From positions 1-64,000 of the forward strand of contig JAVKOQ010000162.1 in assembly GCA_031835245.1 (NCBI GenBank): DNA of 64,000 nucleotides, read 5' to 3'. Numbering within the stretch: the stretch's first letter is position 1; every line of letters begins with the position of its first letter. Below, piece after piece: positions 1 to 11,618 of this stretch. This DNA is from Balamuthia mandrillaris (lineage: Eukaryota > Discosea > Longamoebia > Balamuthiidae). The position numbers and the translations under genes were made by a program. The notes beneath the pieces were generated by a model. It worked only from the letters and a program-made list of their open reading frames with translations. It made no database searches and had not been told where the DNA came from.

Positions 1-3000
1 TTTCATTCGGCAAGTGGTTCCGCATGATGGACCTACAACAAGGCCGTGAAGTTCCAGCGGAAGAGGGAGCTCTTGGTCCGTGGCTAAGTTGTGCAGAGGG
101 CGTGAAGATTTTTCTTACCGCAAAGTAGGTGTTGGGACCCCTCGCTTCGGACAATTCATTTATTTTTCTCCTTGTGCGGTGGTGCAGAGCCAAAAAAAAA
201 ACAAGCGTTGGCACTTCCAACGGCACAACAAATTTGAGGGTCATGAAAGTTCCTCTTACTCTTTGTTGGTTAGCCAAATGCAAGGTCCCTTATGTGAGGT
301 ACTTACTTCACGGGTTGTGCCTCGCCTGTTGGCTGGCACGATCTTTGGCGGAAGGGGTCACCCAGCGAGGTGCCTGAAGAGAGATTGTGCGGCCTTAACC
401 AGGAGATCCTTTCTCCCAAGTTCCAGCTGTAAATATTTTTCTTTTCTCTAGTTAGTTGCCCAGCGAGCTCAATTTCATTTGCTTTGGATCCTTAACAGTG
501 CTGTGTTGGCAACCTGTCCGCCTCTTTTCTGCCAACAGTGACCAACTCAGCCAGCGTTTGCTGGCTAACTCACAGGGTATTTCTAACGCCCTCCAAATGC
601 TGCGGATTGCGCAAGACAAAGGAGATACAATTAGCAGCCGACTTAAGGGGTCTGTTGCAACAGTTTCAACAAGAAAGACAACACCTTGAATCAAGAGCAA
701 TGCAACTTGAGGCTCAAACCGGTAGGGGCTGCTTCTTTCTTATCGTCATTCTGCGAGTGGGCTGATTGGTTATTAGGTGGTAAGATCACTGTTGAGCACC
801 AATTGAATGCGAGTTCAGGACTGCCTGCGCTTGAGCGTTACTGCGCAATTGGAAAGAGCCTACGAGAGGAATCAGAGGTCAAGTCCCTCACCAAGTTCCT
901 ACGAGACCTCGACAAGCAGGCTATGTTTTGTTACGGATCTATTCATTTCCCGTTTTTATTCGTGGAGGCATCATCCGGCATTGGCAAGTCCCAACTGCCC
1001 TACGCTCTCACTCTGCCAACGGTGCACTTATTCACCAGCCAGCTCCAAGGTCAGCAACCACTATACAGCAATTTGAATCCGTTGCGCAAAATCTTCTGCG
1101 ACGCCCTTCTCGCTGACGCGAGAGTGTTACAGGCGACAGTTCGAGCTACGGGGAAACCTGGTGCTCCGGGCTACGTTGGCACGTGGGAGGATCTCCAGAA
1201 TTGCAAAAGTGCTTTTGTTAACTTGCAGACATGTGGACTTTTGTCTGCACTCGTAGATCGCACGTTGGAGCTAGGCAACCCCGTCACCAATCCAGATTAC
1301 TTTCGAGATTTGTATGGTGCAGCATACACCTTGCAGTACACTTCAATGACACCCGAGGAGTTGCTTCAGCAAATGACCAGCTTGCGAGTGGAAAAAAAAG
1401 CCCCTGCCAGTGATCTTCTTGGACGAAACCCCTCCACACCAGCGTGCAGATGCCACTCCTCTTGCTCCGCTAGCACGTAACTTGCTGCGTTATGTCACGT
1501 TGATTGGGGTGATGATGGGCACCAATTCATCCATTCTCAATTTCCACACACATGGTCCTGATAGTAGTGGGATGGCAATTTGGTGCTTCGTGGTCAGCCG
1601 CCTGCCTCGTCCCACCTTGTCATCCATTACAGCTGCAGGCGTAGATTCAACGTTGCTGGAACGTCTACCAGCCAACACAAGGGATTTTTTTAAACAAGCA
1701 GTACTCTGCTCCCGACCTCGTTTTGCAGAGTTTTTGGTTACTATCTTGACTGAAGGCGAATGCTCATCAACGGAGAACCCACTGGATTTTGTTGACACTT
1801 TGTTGGCCATGATTGGTGAGCGAATGTTTGCAACCAAGACAAGCATTGAAACTGATAACGAAGGCCGTATTGCCCAGTTGCAAATGTTTTTTGAAGCAGC
1901 CTATCGACAGGAGCATGTAGAACAGAACTCCATAACTTTACCAACAGGAGTAATCCATCACCATCTTGCTCACTTGAGGTAAAACGTGACTCTTATCTTA
2001 TTATAGATGAGTTAATACTTTTTTTTGGGTTTTTGATAGGTACCCCCCTAGTGCATCTGGTGAGGCTGGTCTCTTTCCTTTGGTGGCATCAAGGAACGCA
2101 CTGAGTTATGTCAACAAGTGGTCTTATGATAATGTTGAAGCCCTGTTCCAAAAGAGCAACCATGGGACAAAACCGTGGAAACCACACTGTGCATTTCCCC
2201 CTCCAGAACAAGACGCCATGCTGGCCCTTTGCTTGATGGGACAACGTGGGCTGCCTGCCTTTCGAACAAGCAATTGGCGCCGACAATCCCTAGCAGAAAG
2301 ATGGACTGAAGTGTGGAAAATCACACAGTGCTACCCATCAATGCAAAGTGTTAAAGGAAAGCAAATGCCAGTCAACACAGGCGAGGCCTTAGAAGATTTA
2401 ATTTGTGCAGCAGTGATACTGGCTTCTCATTGTAAAGGCCTAGGTGGTGTGCCTTTTGACCAGTTCTTGCTGGAGTTTTGTGGGGAACTGAATGAAAAGG
2501 GATGGATTCCACGGCAATGGGATGTGGATTCTCCACAGCGCTATCTTTCCAGAGAAGCCTGCAAGGCATTGATCCCTTTTTGTGCTCCTCCTGGGCAACT
2601 TTGGCCACCAGCACTGCGAAAGGCAGCTCAACTCTTTGGAGGTTCCTTGGGCCATTTAGAACGACCACCGAATCAAAAGCAGCATGACTGTGCAGTATGG
2701 GTTGAGCAGAAAGACAACCCAGTAATCACAGCTGAGCAAAAAGATTGGCAGGAGCCCTTGGGTCCTGCTATCATAGCTAAATTACCTATTCCCACAACTA
2801 CTAAAATTCATATGGTGGTGGCTTGGCACATAACATCAAATACAACATCTACAAAGAAGGTCACTAATAGGCAAAATGCAAATTATTGGTTAGTTCACCT
2901 TGGAAGTGATAGCCAGCTCAACTTTAAGCCATTTAATGAAATAGTATTCCCAAAGTTAAAAAATGCCAAAGCTGATGTTATACTCCTTTCTCTTGAAAAC

Positions 3001-3024
3001 TTGGGATTTCAGTCTTGGCGTTAA
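1..3024 (+). pseudogene. P-loop ATPase-like gene, 5' end outside the window, reading frame interrupted
   Basis: Long stretches on the + strand read as one protein family. A first exon-like piece (about 3-125) enters from outside the window. A helical segment lies at about 540-715. A P-loop reading EASSGIGKSQL sits near 965-1000 and a Walker B-like strand (VIFLDE) near 1410-1427. A well-formed intron (about 1978-2039, GT...AG) joins the middle to a C-terminal part ending at 3024. Gly-Lys-Ser plus the acidic strand point to an NTPase of the STAND/RHS-like kind; the exact family is not recognised. The pieces do not form one continuous reading frame: about two interruptions are left after allowing for introns, so this is a decayed copy or a misassembled gene. 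It sits directly beside a DNA transposon, which fits repeat-family membership. Confidence 0.45.
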
Positions 3025-3229
3025 TTTTATTTTGAGTTAATATGTTTTTTTACATTATAAATTGTGAATATTATTGTTATCCTTTTGTTTTTTAGATGCT
3101 AAAATTGTTTTTAACAGGTAATCTCAGCCATTTTTTGTATTTAGGATTTGAGGAGCTAATATTGTCCTATTGATTGACTCAAGCAATTTTAGTAAATGCT
3201 GAATGCTAATTTGTAACTCTGTAGATATA

Positions 3230-3335
3230 TAGCAAGAACTGTTCAAATTCTCTTTGCGCAAAAATTTTCGTCAGCCTCTTTTTTTTGCATGCCCTACATC
3301 AGCAGCCTAGTATATGTCAGTGGAGAGAAGATAAA
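3230..3335 (+). repeat. left terminal inverted repeat of the transposon
   Basis: About 106 bp that match the reverse complement of 5691-5796 with only scattered differences. It includes a T-rich run and a CATCAGCAGCCTAG block shared by both ends. It is preceded by TA at 3228-3229. Confidence 0.85.
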
Positions 3336-3514
3336 AAACAGTTTTTTGAAGGACAGGAGAGAGGTAGATCATTGTCATAAAATAATTATTAATGAAACAT
3401 CATGTGATACATTTGTGTGCAATGAAAATAGAACGAAAGTAATGAAGAAAAAGAAAGTTTCATGAGCGCAAAAAGAATCATCCTTCATAACGGAACCTCC
3501 GGTGGTCAATGGCG

Positions 3515-4210
3515 TCATATATAGTCCTTGATGAAGCCAAAACAGAACTCACAAGGATTGAGTTCTGGAGAATACTTTGGAAGTAAAACATACCATATTC
3601 TATGAGCTGCCAGGATAGAGAGCACAAGTGCCCACGTGCCCTCTGCAAAGTGAATGCTTGCATTATCTGCAACAAGAACGTCTCCAGCTCGAAGGCGGCC
3701 AGCAGCGATGGCAGAGATCAAAAAGACAATGAAGCCCCAAGCATCATTGCTTTGATGACGAATAAAGATAAAGAATGGGTTCAGAGAGTTGCTTGGGTCA
3801 GTGAGTAATGTGAGACTGAAAGAGTCATTAAGGTAAGAGGGTTGCTGCATATAAGAACAAGTTCCTTGAGGCCTGATGACTTTGTGAAGGTACAAGTCCT
3901 GAGACTTGAAATGAGACTCATCTAAAAACTTCAATCGTTGCCAAGGAATCCAACGTACCAAGCGGACCCATGAAGCATAGTAGGACACATTTTCAACGGT
4001 GAACTTGTGTAGTTGAGTGTGACAGGTTTTTTCCATGATCAGCCCCAACTTTGAAAGATCCGAGCAACAAAAGCCTGGCTAATGCTGACACCTTGATGCG
4101 CCAAAAGCTTTGTATGTTCTGTGATGCAAATGATGGATAGATGTTGATGTTCCGCCAAACCAAGTGCTGTACTGCACGGTTGCCTTGTTCTCCAAACTTC
4201 AAGTAACTTT
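3515..4210 (-). CDS. DDE transposase of the IS630/Tc1/mariner superfamily
   Basis: The catalytic part (about 4048-3515) has the three acidic sites in order: LKFLDESHF, then VLVADNASIHF, then LPKYSPELNPCEF, which supplies the final Glu. This is the DDE_3 pattern of Tc1/mariner transposases, which cut at the inverted repeats and insert at TA. Upstream, about 4210-4040, a helix-turn-helix-like segment (ITEHTKLLAHQGVSISQAF) fits the DNA-binding domain. The two parts lie in different frames around 4040-4048 with no convincing intron between them, and the C-terminus just past 3515 also looks shifted. This copy is therefore probably inactive, or the sequence has indels. The N-terminal start is not resolved. 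Confidence 0.75.
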
Positions 4211-4929
4211 TGTGAAAAAATAAAAAGTGTTATTTGTGAGGTTTGAACTTGCAGAAAAGAAAAAAAAGGAAGCGAAAAAAGAAGGAGAAAAGAAAAGCGA
4301 AAAAAGAGAAAGAAAAAGGTCAAAAACAAAAGAGAGGGAAAAAAAAAGAGAGAAACACAAAAAGATCAGCAACAAGCAACACTACTGTAAACCATCCCAA
4401 CTGTTTGGGTGAAAGTTTGGATCAACAATTTTCTTGGCCCCGTAACAAGCAACCCATGATGGAGCTTTAAACACACGAGTCATAACTTTAGTTCCATAAA
4501 GTTGCTATGCTTTTCTGATGGCTACTCATACTCGTAGGAACTCTATTCGTAATCTTCTTTGGTATGTTTTGGTTTCTCTCTCTTGTTGTGACCATGCAAT
4601 ATGTCATGGCATCTCTTCCTTTGTGGAGGCAGAGAAAAAAAGAAAAAAGAAAGACAAAGAAAAAGAAAACAAAGAAAAAAAAACACAACTACAAACTTGT
4701 TGCTGGAAAACTGATGGAAAAACGCGAGATGGCTCATTGCAAACTTAAGAAAAATCAACAAAAGTCTGTTTCTTTTTTTCTTTTTTTTCTTTTTTCTTTT
4801 TTTGTTTTTCTTTTTTCTTCTCCCAGTCTCTTTCAAGAAAGCCTATGAATACAAGAGCTCTGTGAGAAACAAAAAGAAAAGAAGACCAAACAAAAAACAG
4901 TGCAAGCACAGAAGAAGCAACAACAGAGC

Positions 4930-5558
4930 ATGGCAAAGAAAGCTTGTTCACTTCATCCAGCAGACCTTCATGCTGTGTTTGGCCCACAACCAAACAAAAT
5001 CCTCAACCAAGCCCTTGATTTTGCACGCCAGAAAGAAAACAACCCACAACGAGGTAACTTTTGCTTCTTTATTTTCAACCCAAACTTTCCTTTCTTTTTG
5101 TTGTGGTAACGCTTTTTTTTTCTAGGTGAGCCGTTTAGTAGTCCAGCAACAACATTGATTTCATTGGTTGGAGAGGAAGAGGAGGAGGAAGAAGAAGAAC
5201 CTATTCAATCATTTCCTGGGTTGTCTCCATATCAAGCCTTTCTTTCTTCTCCATGGCCTGTAAACACAAGCTTTATACTTCATCCACGTCTTCCACTACC
5301 CCCGCTTCCATTTCTTCTTCTAACCAGCCAAGAGCAGTAAAGGGAGTGGAGAGGCTGTCCAAACGGGATGCAAAAGAAAGGCTTGCAAAATACAACGCAA
5401 CAACTGCACGCCTGCTAAATGAGAACCAAATATTAAAGAAACAAGTCACACACTACAAAGAGAAGAAACTTAAGAGCTTGTCAAAAGAAGAAATAGAAGT
5501 GAAGAGGCGAGTGCAGTTACAAAAAATAGAGGAATTGGAAAAAATGTATCAAGCATGA
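4930..5558 (+). CDS. second gene of the transposon, unknown function, coiled-coil C-terminus
   Basis: An ORF begins MAKKACSLHPADLHAVFG at 4930. It splices through a plausible intron (5054-5125, GTAAC...TCTAG) into an exon rich in Glu, Pro and Leu that runs to 5340. An overlapping frame (about 5253-5558) encodes a basic, heptad-rich segment (NENQILKKQVTHYKEKK) that looks like a coiled coil ending at 5558. How the last two pieces connect is unclear; a second intron or a frame change is needed. The gene is divergent from the transposase and lies wholly between the inverted repeats, so it belongs to the element. Large DNA transposons often carry a second DNA-binding protein, but I cannot assign this one to a family. 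Confidence 0.5.
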
Positions 5559-5690
5559 GTGGGTGAAGAAGGAGGAGATGGAAAGAAAAGAAAAAAAGAA
5601 TAACCACAATGTAAAAAATGATAAAAGCCACACAACTGATTGGTTTTTTCTCTTCTTGATCATATGATCTGTCTGCATTCATTTTGTCTC

Positions 5691-5796
5691 TTCTCTCCTC
5701 TTCGCTGACGTATGCTAGGCTGCTGACATAGGACACGCAAAAAAAAGAGGCTGTTGAAAAATTTTGGCGCAAAGAGAATTTGAACGGTTCTTGCTA
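5691..5796 (-). repeat. right terminal inverted repeat of the transposon
   Basis: Inverted partner of 3230-3335, followed by TA at 5797-5798. Confidence 0.85.
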
Positions 5797-7057
5797 TACC
5801 TTTATTTATCATATACAAGAGAAAGGAGCATAGACAAAAAAGAAGAGATGTGTACATAAGAAAAGAGATAAGTGTAGAAAAGAAAAGACCTAAAAGATAT
5901 TGACAACAGTGAACATAATTACTTTTTTCTTTATTCTTCTTAAGTTGGAGTTTGTTGGAAAACTCCAACTTATTAGCTCTTCTTCTCTTCATGTGGACCT
6001 TTCTTTCTTGCCTATCAACCTGAGGAAACCTCTCCTTGTCCACTTTCTCATTTTTTGTTGTTTCTTTCTCTCTGCCCTTTTATGTTGATATTTTCTGCTC
6101 TTCTTTTTTAGATAATTCTTCTAGCTCAAATACTGCCTCTTCTTGTTTTTTCTTCTTTTCCTCTCAGGACAACTAAATACAAGATACTCTCTTTTACTTG
6201 TATTCCTCACTTTTAGTAAATCAAGTTCGGGTCTTGTACTTATTTGTCTTCACTATCATTCCTGTTCCTATTCTACAACAAGCTTATGTTAGCACCTGGC
6301 TCACATCAGCTTTATGTGATTTCCTGTAGAATTTTTCTCTTATGGAACTTTCCTTTCTTTTTTCTGACATGTGGCTTTCACCCTATGAATAACCTTTTCT
6401 AGTTATGATGTAAAAAGTGTACTTTTATACAGGGAGTCCTCAAGTTGGTTGAGGCAAGCCAAGTTATCCATGTTGCTCTTAGTAGGAGATGTGGAGATAT
6501 TAAGCATACCCAGCATTTCTTTAACATAAGGCGCTTTACCTTTAAAGAAAACAGAGAAATAAAGACAAGAAAAGAAAACATAAACCTGCCAATCTTTACT
6601 TTGTTCACCTGACATGAGTGAACGTACTTGCTGAGCTTACTGTTTGAACTACTTACTAAAATGTCTTTACACTTTATGTAAGAAACTCAGCAGATGAAAA
6701 GTTAGCTGCTATCTTTCAACTCCTTGATGAGGTTATGATAAGGCCAGTAAGAGAACAACCTAATAAACACCAACTTGATGGGCATAAAAAAAAGAGCTTG
6801 AATAGAATGAAAGAGATATAGGGTGGCATCAAGAATCTGGGACAGTCAAAAAAACAGGACAGTGTCAATAGTGTTATAGAAAGATGCAAGAACCATAGGA
6901 TATGCAGCCTCTCCTAACTTACTACTTCAAAGTTTCAATAGTTGACTCCAATGGAAAGGGCAATAAAGGTTGTTCAAGACATGTCTGTGAGTAGTAGTAA
7001 TAAGAAGCTTATTTGCTCTAAAAGCAACACCGATCAAAACATAAAAGTTTGCATTGT
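5797..7057. other. AT-rich gap without recognisable genes
   Basis: No convincing ORF or conserved protein is seen on either strand. The stretch is T-rich in 5930-6390. A palindrome-like AAGTTGGAGTTT...AAACTCCAACTT occurs at 5940-5972. No repeat relationship was established except to the block that starts near 7058. Confidence 0.5.
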
Positions 7058-7275
7058 ACATAGTGTATACTTACTACTTTTACTCCCTCATCCTAAATGC
7101 CTTTCCAATTGTTATGTTAGTTCACAAGTGAAAGGTGTTGAAGGAGCTTTCAGACTAGCTTTGCATCATCTATCTTTCCTTTTCTTTCCCTTTTCCTTTT
7201 TTCTCTTTCCTTTTCTTTCCCTTTTCCTCTCTTTTCCTTTCTATTACTTCCAAAGATTGGTAAAATGCAAAAGAA
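7058..7275 (+). repeat. dispersed repeat, copy 1
   Basis: This block resembles 12318-12500 in the same orientation. Shared landmarks are GTATACTT near the start, AGTGAAAGGTGTTGAA, GAGCTTTCAGACTA, a TTTCCTTTTC-rich stretch, and TTTCAAAGATTG(A/G)TAAAATG-like sequence at the end. The two copies flank the chromovirus at 7751-11852. They may be ends of an older element or just members of a dispersed family. Confidence 0.6.
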
Positions 7276-7750
7276 TGTCTGTGAGTATAAATCGCTGCAA
7301 AGCTTACTGGCATCTCCAAAAGTAGTCTCTGTCAAGCAATCACAGCTCAAGAAGGTCAAGAACTTGAGCATGTTGAAAGGCCGACATTACTCCTTTCAGA
7401 TAAAGAAGAAGCAATGAAGAAGTTAACATTGACAGAGAGGAAAAGAAACTATAAACAACCTTTGTGCAATACAAAACAAAAGTAACATTTGTTATTCTTT
7501 TTGATTTCAACAAGAGAGTGTTTAAATATTTGTCCCAACAAACTTATTTTTGGCCAGGTTGAAGAACAATGGAGAAATACCCCAAATGGAAACCTAGCAT
7601 ACTATTCTTTGCAAAGGGACACAATCTGAGGAAAAATGCATCATAGCCTGTGAATCTATAAGTGTTTTTACTTCTATTTATTTTCACCAGCTTTAATCCT
7701 CTTCAACAACTTGAGAGCCTTATGATGACATCACACTATTTTCCTGCCTT

Positions 7751-7982
7751 TGTTGGTTGAATCCAACCTTAAGAAGGAAAGAGTCAGTGATGAGACAAGT
7801 GTATTCAAGAGAATAGAAGAAGGACAATGAGAATGAATCTCCAACGTTGCTTCAAAGTACACTGAGAGAAAGGGGAAAAGGGAAAAAGGAAGGATGGGGG
7901 ATTCAAAAGAAAGGAGAGCTAAGGGTCTGGGACAGATCCAACATGAGGAGTTTTGAAATAAGTGTTGGTGATTTTACCAACA
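7751..7982 (-). repeat. 3' LTR of the chromovirus
   Basis: On the + strand it runs TGTTGGTT...TTTTACCAACA with short inverted ends. It pairs with 11619-11852 as a direct repeat. It borders CCTT on the outside and a polypurine tract on the inside. Confidence 0.88.
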
Positions 7983-8044
7983 TTCTCCCTCTCTTAAGAA
8001 GAAGTGAAAGGTGAAGAAGATTGTTTGAGGAGGTCCCAATAACA

Positions 8045-8230
8045 TTAGACGAGTTTGGGAGCATGAACATCTTTAGCAGGGATCCAGTGGTTGTCAGAAT
8101 GTGGGTAGCCTTTCCAGTAAACAAAGTATTCATGCTTATTGGCTGGGCCTTTGTGATCAAGGATTTCATCTATTTTGTACTCATCTGGTGGAAGTTCATC
8201 AGTAATAGAGTCCTCTTGGGAGGGCAACAA
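8045..8230 (-). pseudogene. chromodomain at the end of pol
   Basis: Reads YKIDEILDHKG...EYFVYWKGYPHSDNHWIP, the classic chromodomain pattern with aromatic residues and WKGY. In chromoviruses this module at the integrase C-terminus helps direct insertion to marked chromatin. Part of the fossil element. Confidence 0.85.
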
Positions 8231-8442
8231 GCTTCAGCTGGTTGGGGCTGAATTTGTCTAGGAGGGTAACACCAGTGCTGTCCTGGAGGAGATATGCACT
8301 GCCACTATTGTGGCAAATGACTGTGTAGGGGCCAAAGTACTTGGGAGTGGAAAATTCGTGGAGTGGCACAGAGGAATCATGTTGAGCCTTGATGTTGGAG
8401 CTGTGCTTCTGAGTAGAAGATTCTGATGCTGGGTAGACAATA

Positions 8443-9333
8443 TCATGCATTTGCTTGGCATTCTCCAAGAGGAGAGTTTTGGTAGGAAGCTAGGAGGAGG
8501 AAGAAGAACAGTCTTGTGGAGTGGAAACTGAGTGACCAAAGAACAGTTGGAAAGGGCAAGACTTGTGACAACAGATAATGAATTGGTTCATTGCATATTG
8601 GGCAGCAAGAAGAAAGGTTGTGCCAGTGAGACCAATCACTGTTAATGAGCTTGTTAAGGGTGTTGCAAGCCAGCTTAACATGGCTTTCTGCAGCTCTGTT
8701 AGCTCGAGGATGATAGGCTGAGATGAACTGGTGCTCAAAGCCAGACATCATCAAAGCTCTCAAGTCAGAGACAACTTGATAGAGGGTGTGGTCCACGTCT
8801 TTAAGAGTCTTGGACTGGGTGGAGGGAAGTGAACCAGGTAGCTACCTGTAGTGACCAGAATGGTAGTAGAAGCCTTTGGAAGAAGTGGGAAGTGGGCCAA
8901 ACAGATTGATGACAACATAATCAAAGGGGTAAGTAGCATGGATGGTTTTGAGAGGATGAAAACCTTGTTTGATGATGTTGTGCTTAAGGCAGTCATTGCA
9001 ACGGTAGGCAAGTGTGCAAACAGTAAGCATGAAGAGTAGGCCAATAATAGCCTTCATTCCAGATCTTGATGAACAAGGTTTCTGCTTCCTGATGTCTTTC
9101 TGTGTGGAACAGCTGTAGGAGGCGTTTTTGTTCAAAGGTGAAAGGGAGTTGCTTGCTGAGTTTGCCCTTGATGAGTTTGTTAAGAGCGGATTTGGCTGTG
9201 AATGGGGAGTTGTCAACCAAGGCAAACATGTAACAACAACTGTTCCATGTCTATCTGTTGTTGAGGTTGTGGGGTTTGCACTGAGCCAAGTGAGGGGCGT
9301 CAAAAGGGATGGAGGGAGGTGTAAGACCACCAT
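8443..9333 (-). pseudogene. integrase region of the chromovirus
   Basis: Contains a zinc-binding-like His/Cys region (about 9000-9150) and integrase core sequence such as SAYHPRANRAAESHVK near 8700, on the minus strand between the RNase H region and the chromodomain. Fossil. Confidence 0.75.
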
Positions 9334-10677
9334 TGTCCCAGAAGGAGCATGAGTACAGCCGAGAGAGACAGTCCTTGAGGATCATGTGGATGCCAGGGTG
9401 GTGAATGATCTTGAAGTTGTACTCTGAGATGAGGAGCCCAATAGTGTGTTTGTACCTGAACTGACACTTCTCTTGACAGATACGGAGTTTTATGGCAGTG
9501 AGAGTAAGGATAACACAGATAAGGTGCTTGATATGTTCTTTCACACTTTGGGAAACAATAGCGAGATCATCAATGTAATGGGAAGTGAACTCAGCAATAG
9601 CAGCAGTGACAACGTCCATAAGGTGCAGGAAGTGCTGTGCAACAATCTTTAGGCCAAAAACGATGATGATGAACATATAATGACAATCATTCCATGTGAA
9701 TGTAGTTTTGATGCAGTCTTTGAGAGCAACGGGGCATTGCATGTAAGATCAGAAAAGGTCAAGGGCAGAGGCGATGAAAAAGCCTTGGAGATAATGCTGC
9801 GAGTAGTAGGGATTGGGTATGTGAGGTCCAAGAGGAGCTTGTTCAGGAGGCACGAGTTGATGCAGATGCACCACTGGGTAACGTTGCTGTCAGCGTCCTT
9901 CTTGGGTACAATGGTGAGAGGAGAGTTCCAGGGACTGTTGGGTAGTGAGCATGATGACACTGGTACGCCAGATTATGAGCATTAAATGGTGTGAGATGGG
10001 GTATTGGTGGCGAAAGACAGGAGGATGGTATCCAGTGTCCAGATAGAGAACCACTTCAGGGAGGGTACAGGAAGGTCCTGTCAGTAGAGCCTCATCCTCC
10101 TCTGGAGGTATTTCTCAATGGCTTCAAGAATATGCTTGCAGATGTGTTCTTTGATAGCTTTCACCAAATGTTGATGTTGGTGTCAAGTAATATCATGTCC
10201 TTAGAGTGAGGTAGTGGTTCCTCAGGATAGTCAATTGGGATGTCTGTAATGCCCATGCTGGACTTGTGCATGAAGTCATGGCCCAGGATGATCAATTGAC
10301 TGTCTGGTTGAGGCAACATGGAGAACATGTGATGAAAATGATGTTCGCTGAAGCCAATAGTGAGTGGCTCTGTTTTGGCACCACATGTAGCAGTGGTTTC
10401 ATAGTGTCCAAGTTTGACCATGTAGTTGGCCTGCTTGGTTTTGGCATGAACTAAGTCAACAATAAAAGGGTCCATAAAGGAGTGGCATATCATCAGCGAC
10501 AGTGATAGAGTTGAAGGCCTGTTGTGACTCATAGAACTCGTCATACTCCTCTTCATCTCTGATAGAGTCTTGCTGCTCAGTAGGGTAACTGTGATTGCCT
10601 TTGAGGTGATTTGCTGTGACCTTTATCTTTCGAAGAAGGTTGGGGAAACTCTGTTTTGATGTGGACTGCAAGCTCAA
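9250..10677 (-). pseudogene. protease, reverse transcriptase and RNase H region of the chromovirus
   Basis: A retropepsin-like region lies at about 10160-10560. Reverse-transcriptase motifs follow in order: SPLTIVPKKDAD-type finger sequence near 9900 and HYIDDLAIVS near 9570. An RNase H-end-like sequence (HHPGIHMILKDCLSR) lies near 9370-9420. Order and motifs are those of Ty3/gypsy pol. Fossil with several interruptions. Confidence 0.75.
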
Positions 10678-10883
10678 AGCAGTAATGACATCTTGTGGCT
10701 TGTTGCGAAGAGTCTGTTGCTTGTACTTCGACTTGATGTGAGGAAGAAGGGCTCATCCAAAGAAGAAGGCTTTGAGGTAGTTGTAGAAGGTGTCAAGAAG
10801 ATGATTACAGAGCATAGAGTAACAATCAAGGAGCTGATGAACACTTTCACCAGGCTTTTGTCAAAATGACATGATGGCCTCAG

Positions 10884-11508
10884 TCATTGTGGCCTCAATG
10901 TCTGGAAGGCAGTAGTGTCAATGGAAGAGGTCTCAGGCAACATTCCATGGTTGGTCTTGTAGAGTGCAAATGGCCCAAAGACATCTGTCTTCAACAAGAG
11001 TGGTAATGAGGGCTTGCATCCATCTATCCTCAGGGTAGTTGTATGCGTTAAAGTGATACTCCAGTTCCATGGTGTGAAGAGCAGGGTCCTGGCACTTGCT
11101 GACATCAAACTTAGGTAATCCAGGGGGAAGGCAAGGCATTTTCTTCTGAGTAGGAGGGAAAGGAGTAGTTGTGTTGTTCTGTGTTTCTGGGACAGAGACA
11201 ACATGTGTGCTATTGAAAGCAGTTGTGTTGTTGATAGAAACATCAACAGGAGAGGATGAACTTGAACAAGGTGAGGGAGGAAAAACAGCAGCAGCAGTGG
11301 TGTTACACATTGAAGAGTTGTCTAGTGTGGCCAAGGTGGATGCAAGGAACACAACAAAGTTTTCTATATGCTGTTGTAACTGTTCCATGGCCCTTCTAGT
11401 GTGTTCTGCAACTTCATCTAACTTGTGCTGTTCTTTTTCTTTGGTGACATGTTCAGTCTCAGGACAGCTGGGGATGTTGAACTCAAGATGAAAGGTTTGT
11501 TGGAGCAT
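10884..11508 (-). pseudogene. gag-like region of the chromovirus
   Basis: A charged helical N-terminal part is followed by a retrotransposon-gag-like stretch with the pattern PGLPKFDVSKCQDP...LEYHFNAYNY...RWMQALI. Its place just inside the 5' LTR fits gag. Fossil. Confidence 0.7.
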
Positions 11509-11618
11509 ACGGAGGTACTCCTGTTGTGCCTTGGTTCACAGAGAGTGCCAACTGTGGCTTCCATGATGTGTATAGCACAAGAGGGGATTTGAATAACTTG
11601 TGTAAGTCAAAAAAAAAA

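Larger units (their letters stand above)
3230..5796. mobile_element. Tc1/mariner-type DNA transposon with long terminal inverted repeats
   Basis: The two ends are near-perfect inverted copies of about 106 bp, beginning TAGCAAGAAC at 3230 and ending GTTCTTGCTA at 5796. Both ends are bordered by TA (3228-3229 and 5797-5798), the target duplication expected of the IS630/Tc1/mariner superfamily. Inside lie a minus-strand DDE transposase and a plus-strand second gene, separated by A/G-rich and T-rich low-complexity DNA (4243-4375, 4625-4685, 4765-4830). The element is 2567 bp, longer than a simple mariner (about 1.3 kb). The good match between the ends suggests a fairly recent insertion. Confidence 0.85.

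Noticed and set aside
4227-4848. Lys/Glu- and Phe-rich ORFs in the middle of the DNA transposon
   Set aside because: Low-complexity A/G and T runs that keep frames open by composition; no conserved motif.
5940-6115. TGTTGGAAAACTCC at about 5952 as an LTR start
   Set aside because: Only a short inverted sequence; no partner LTR and no element body found.
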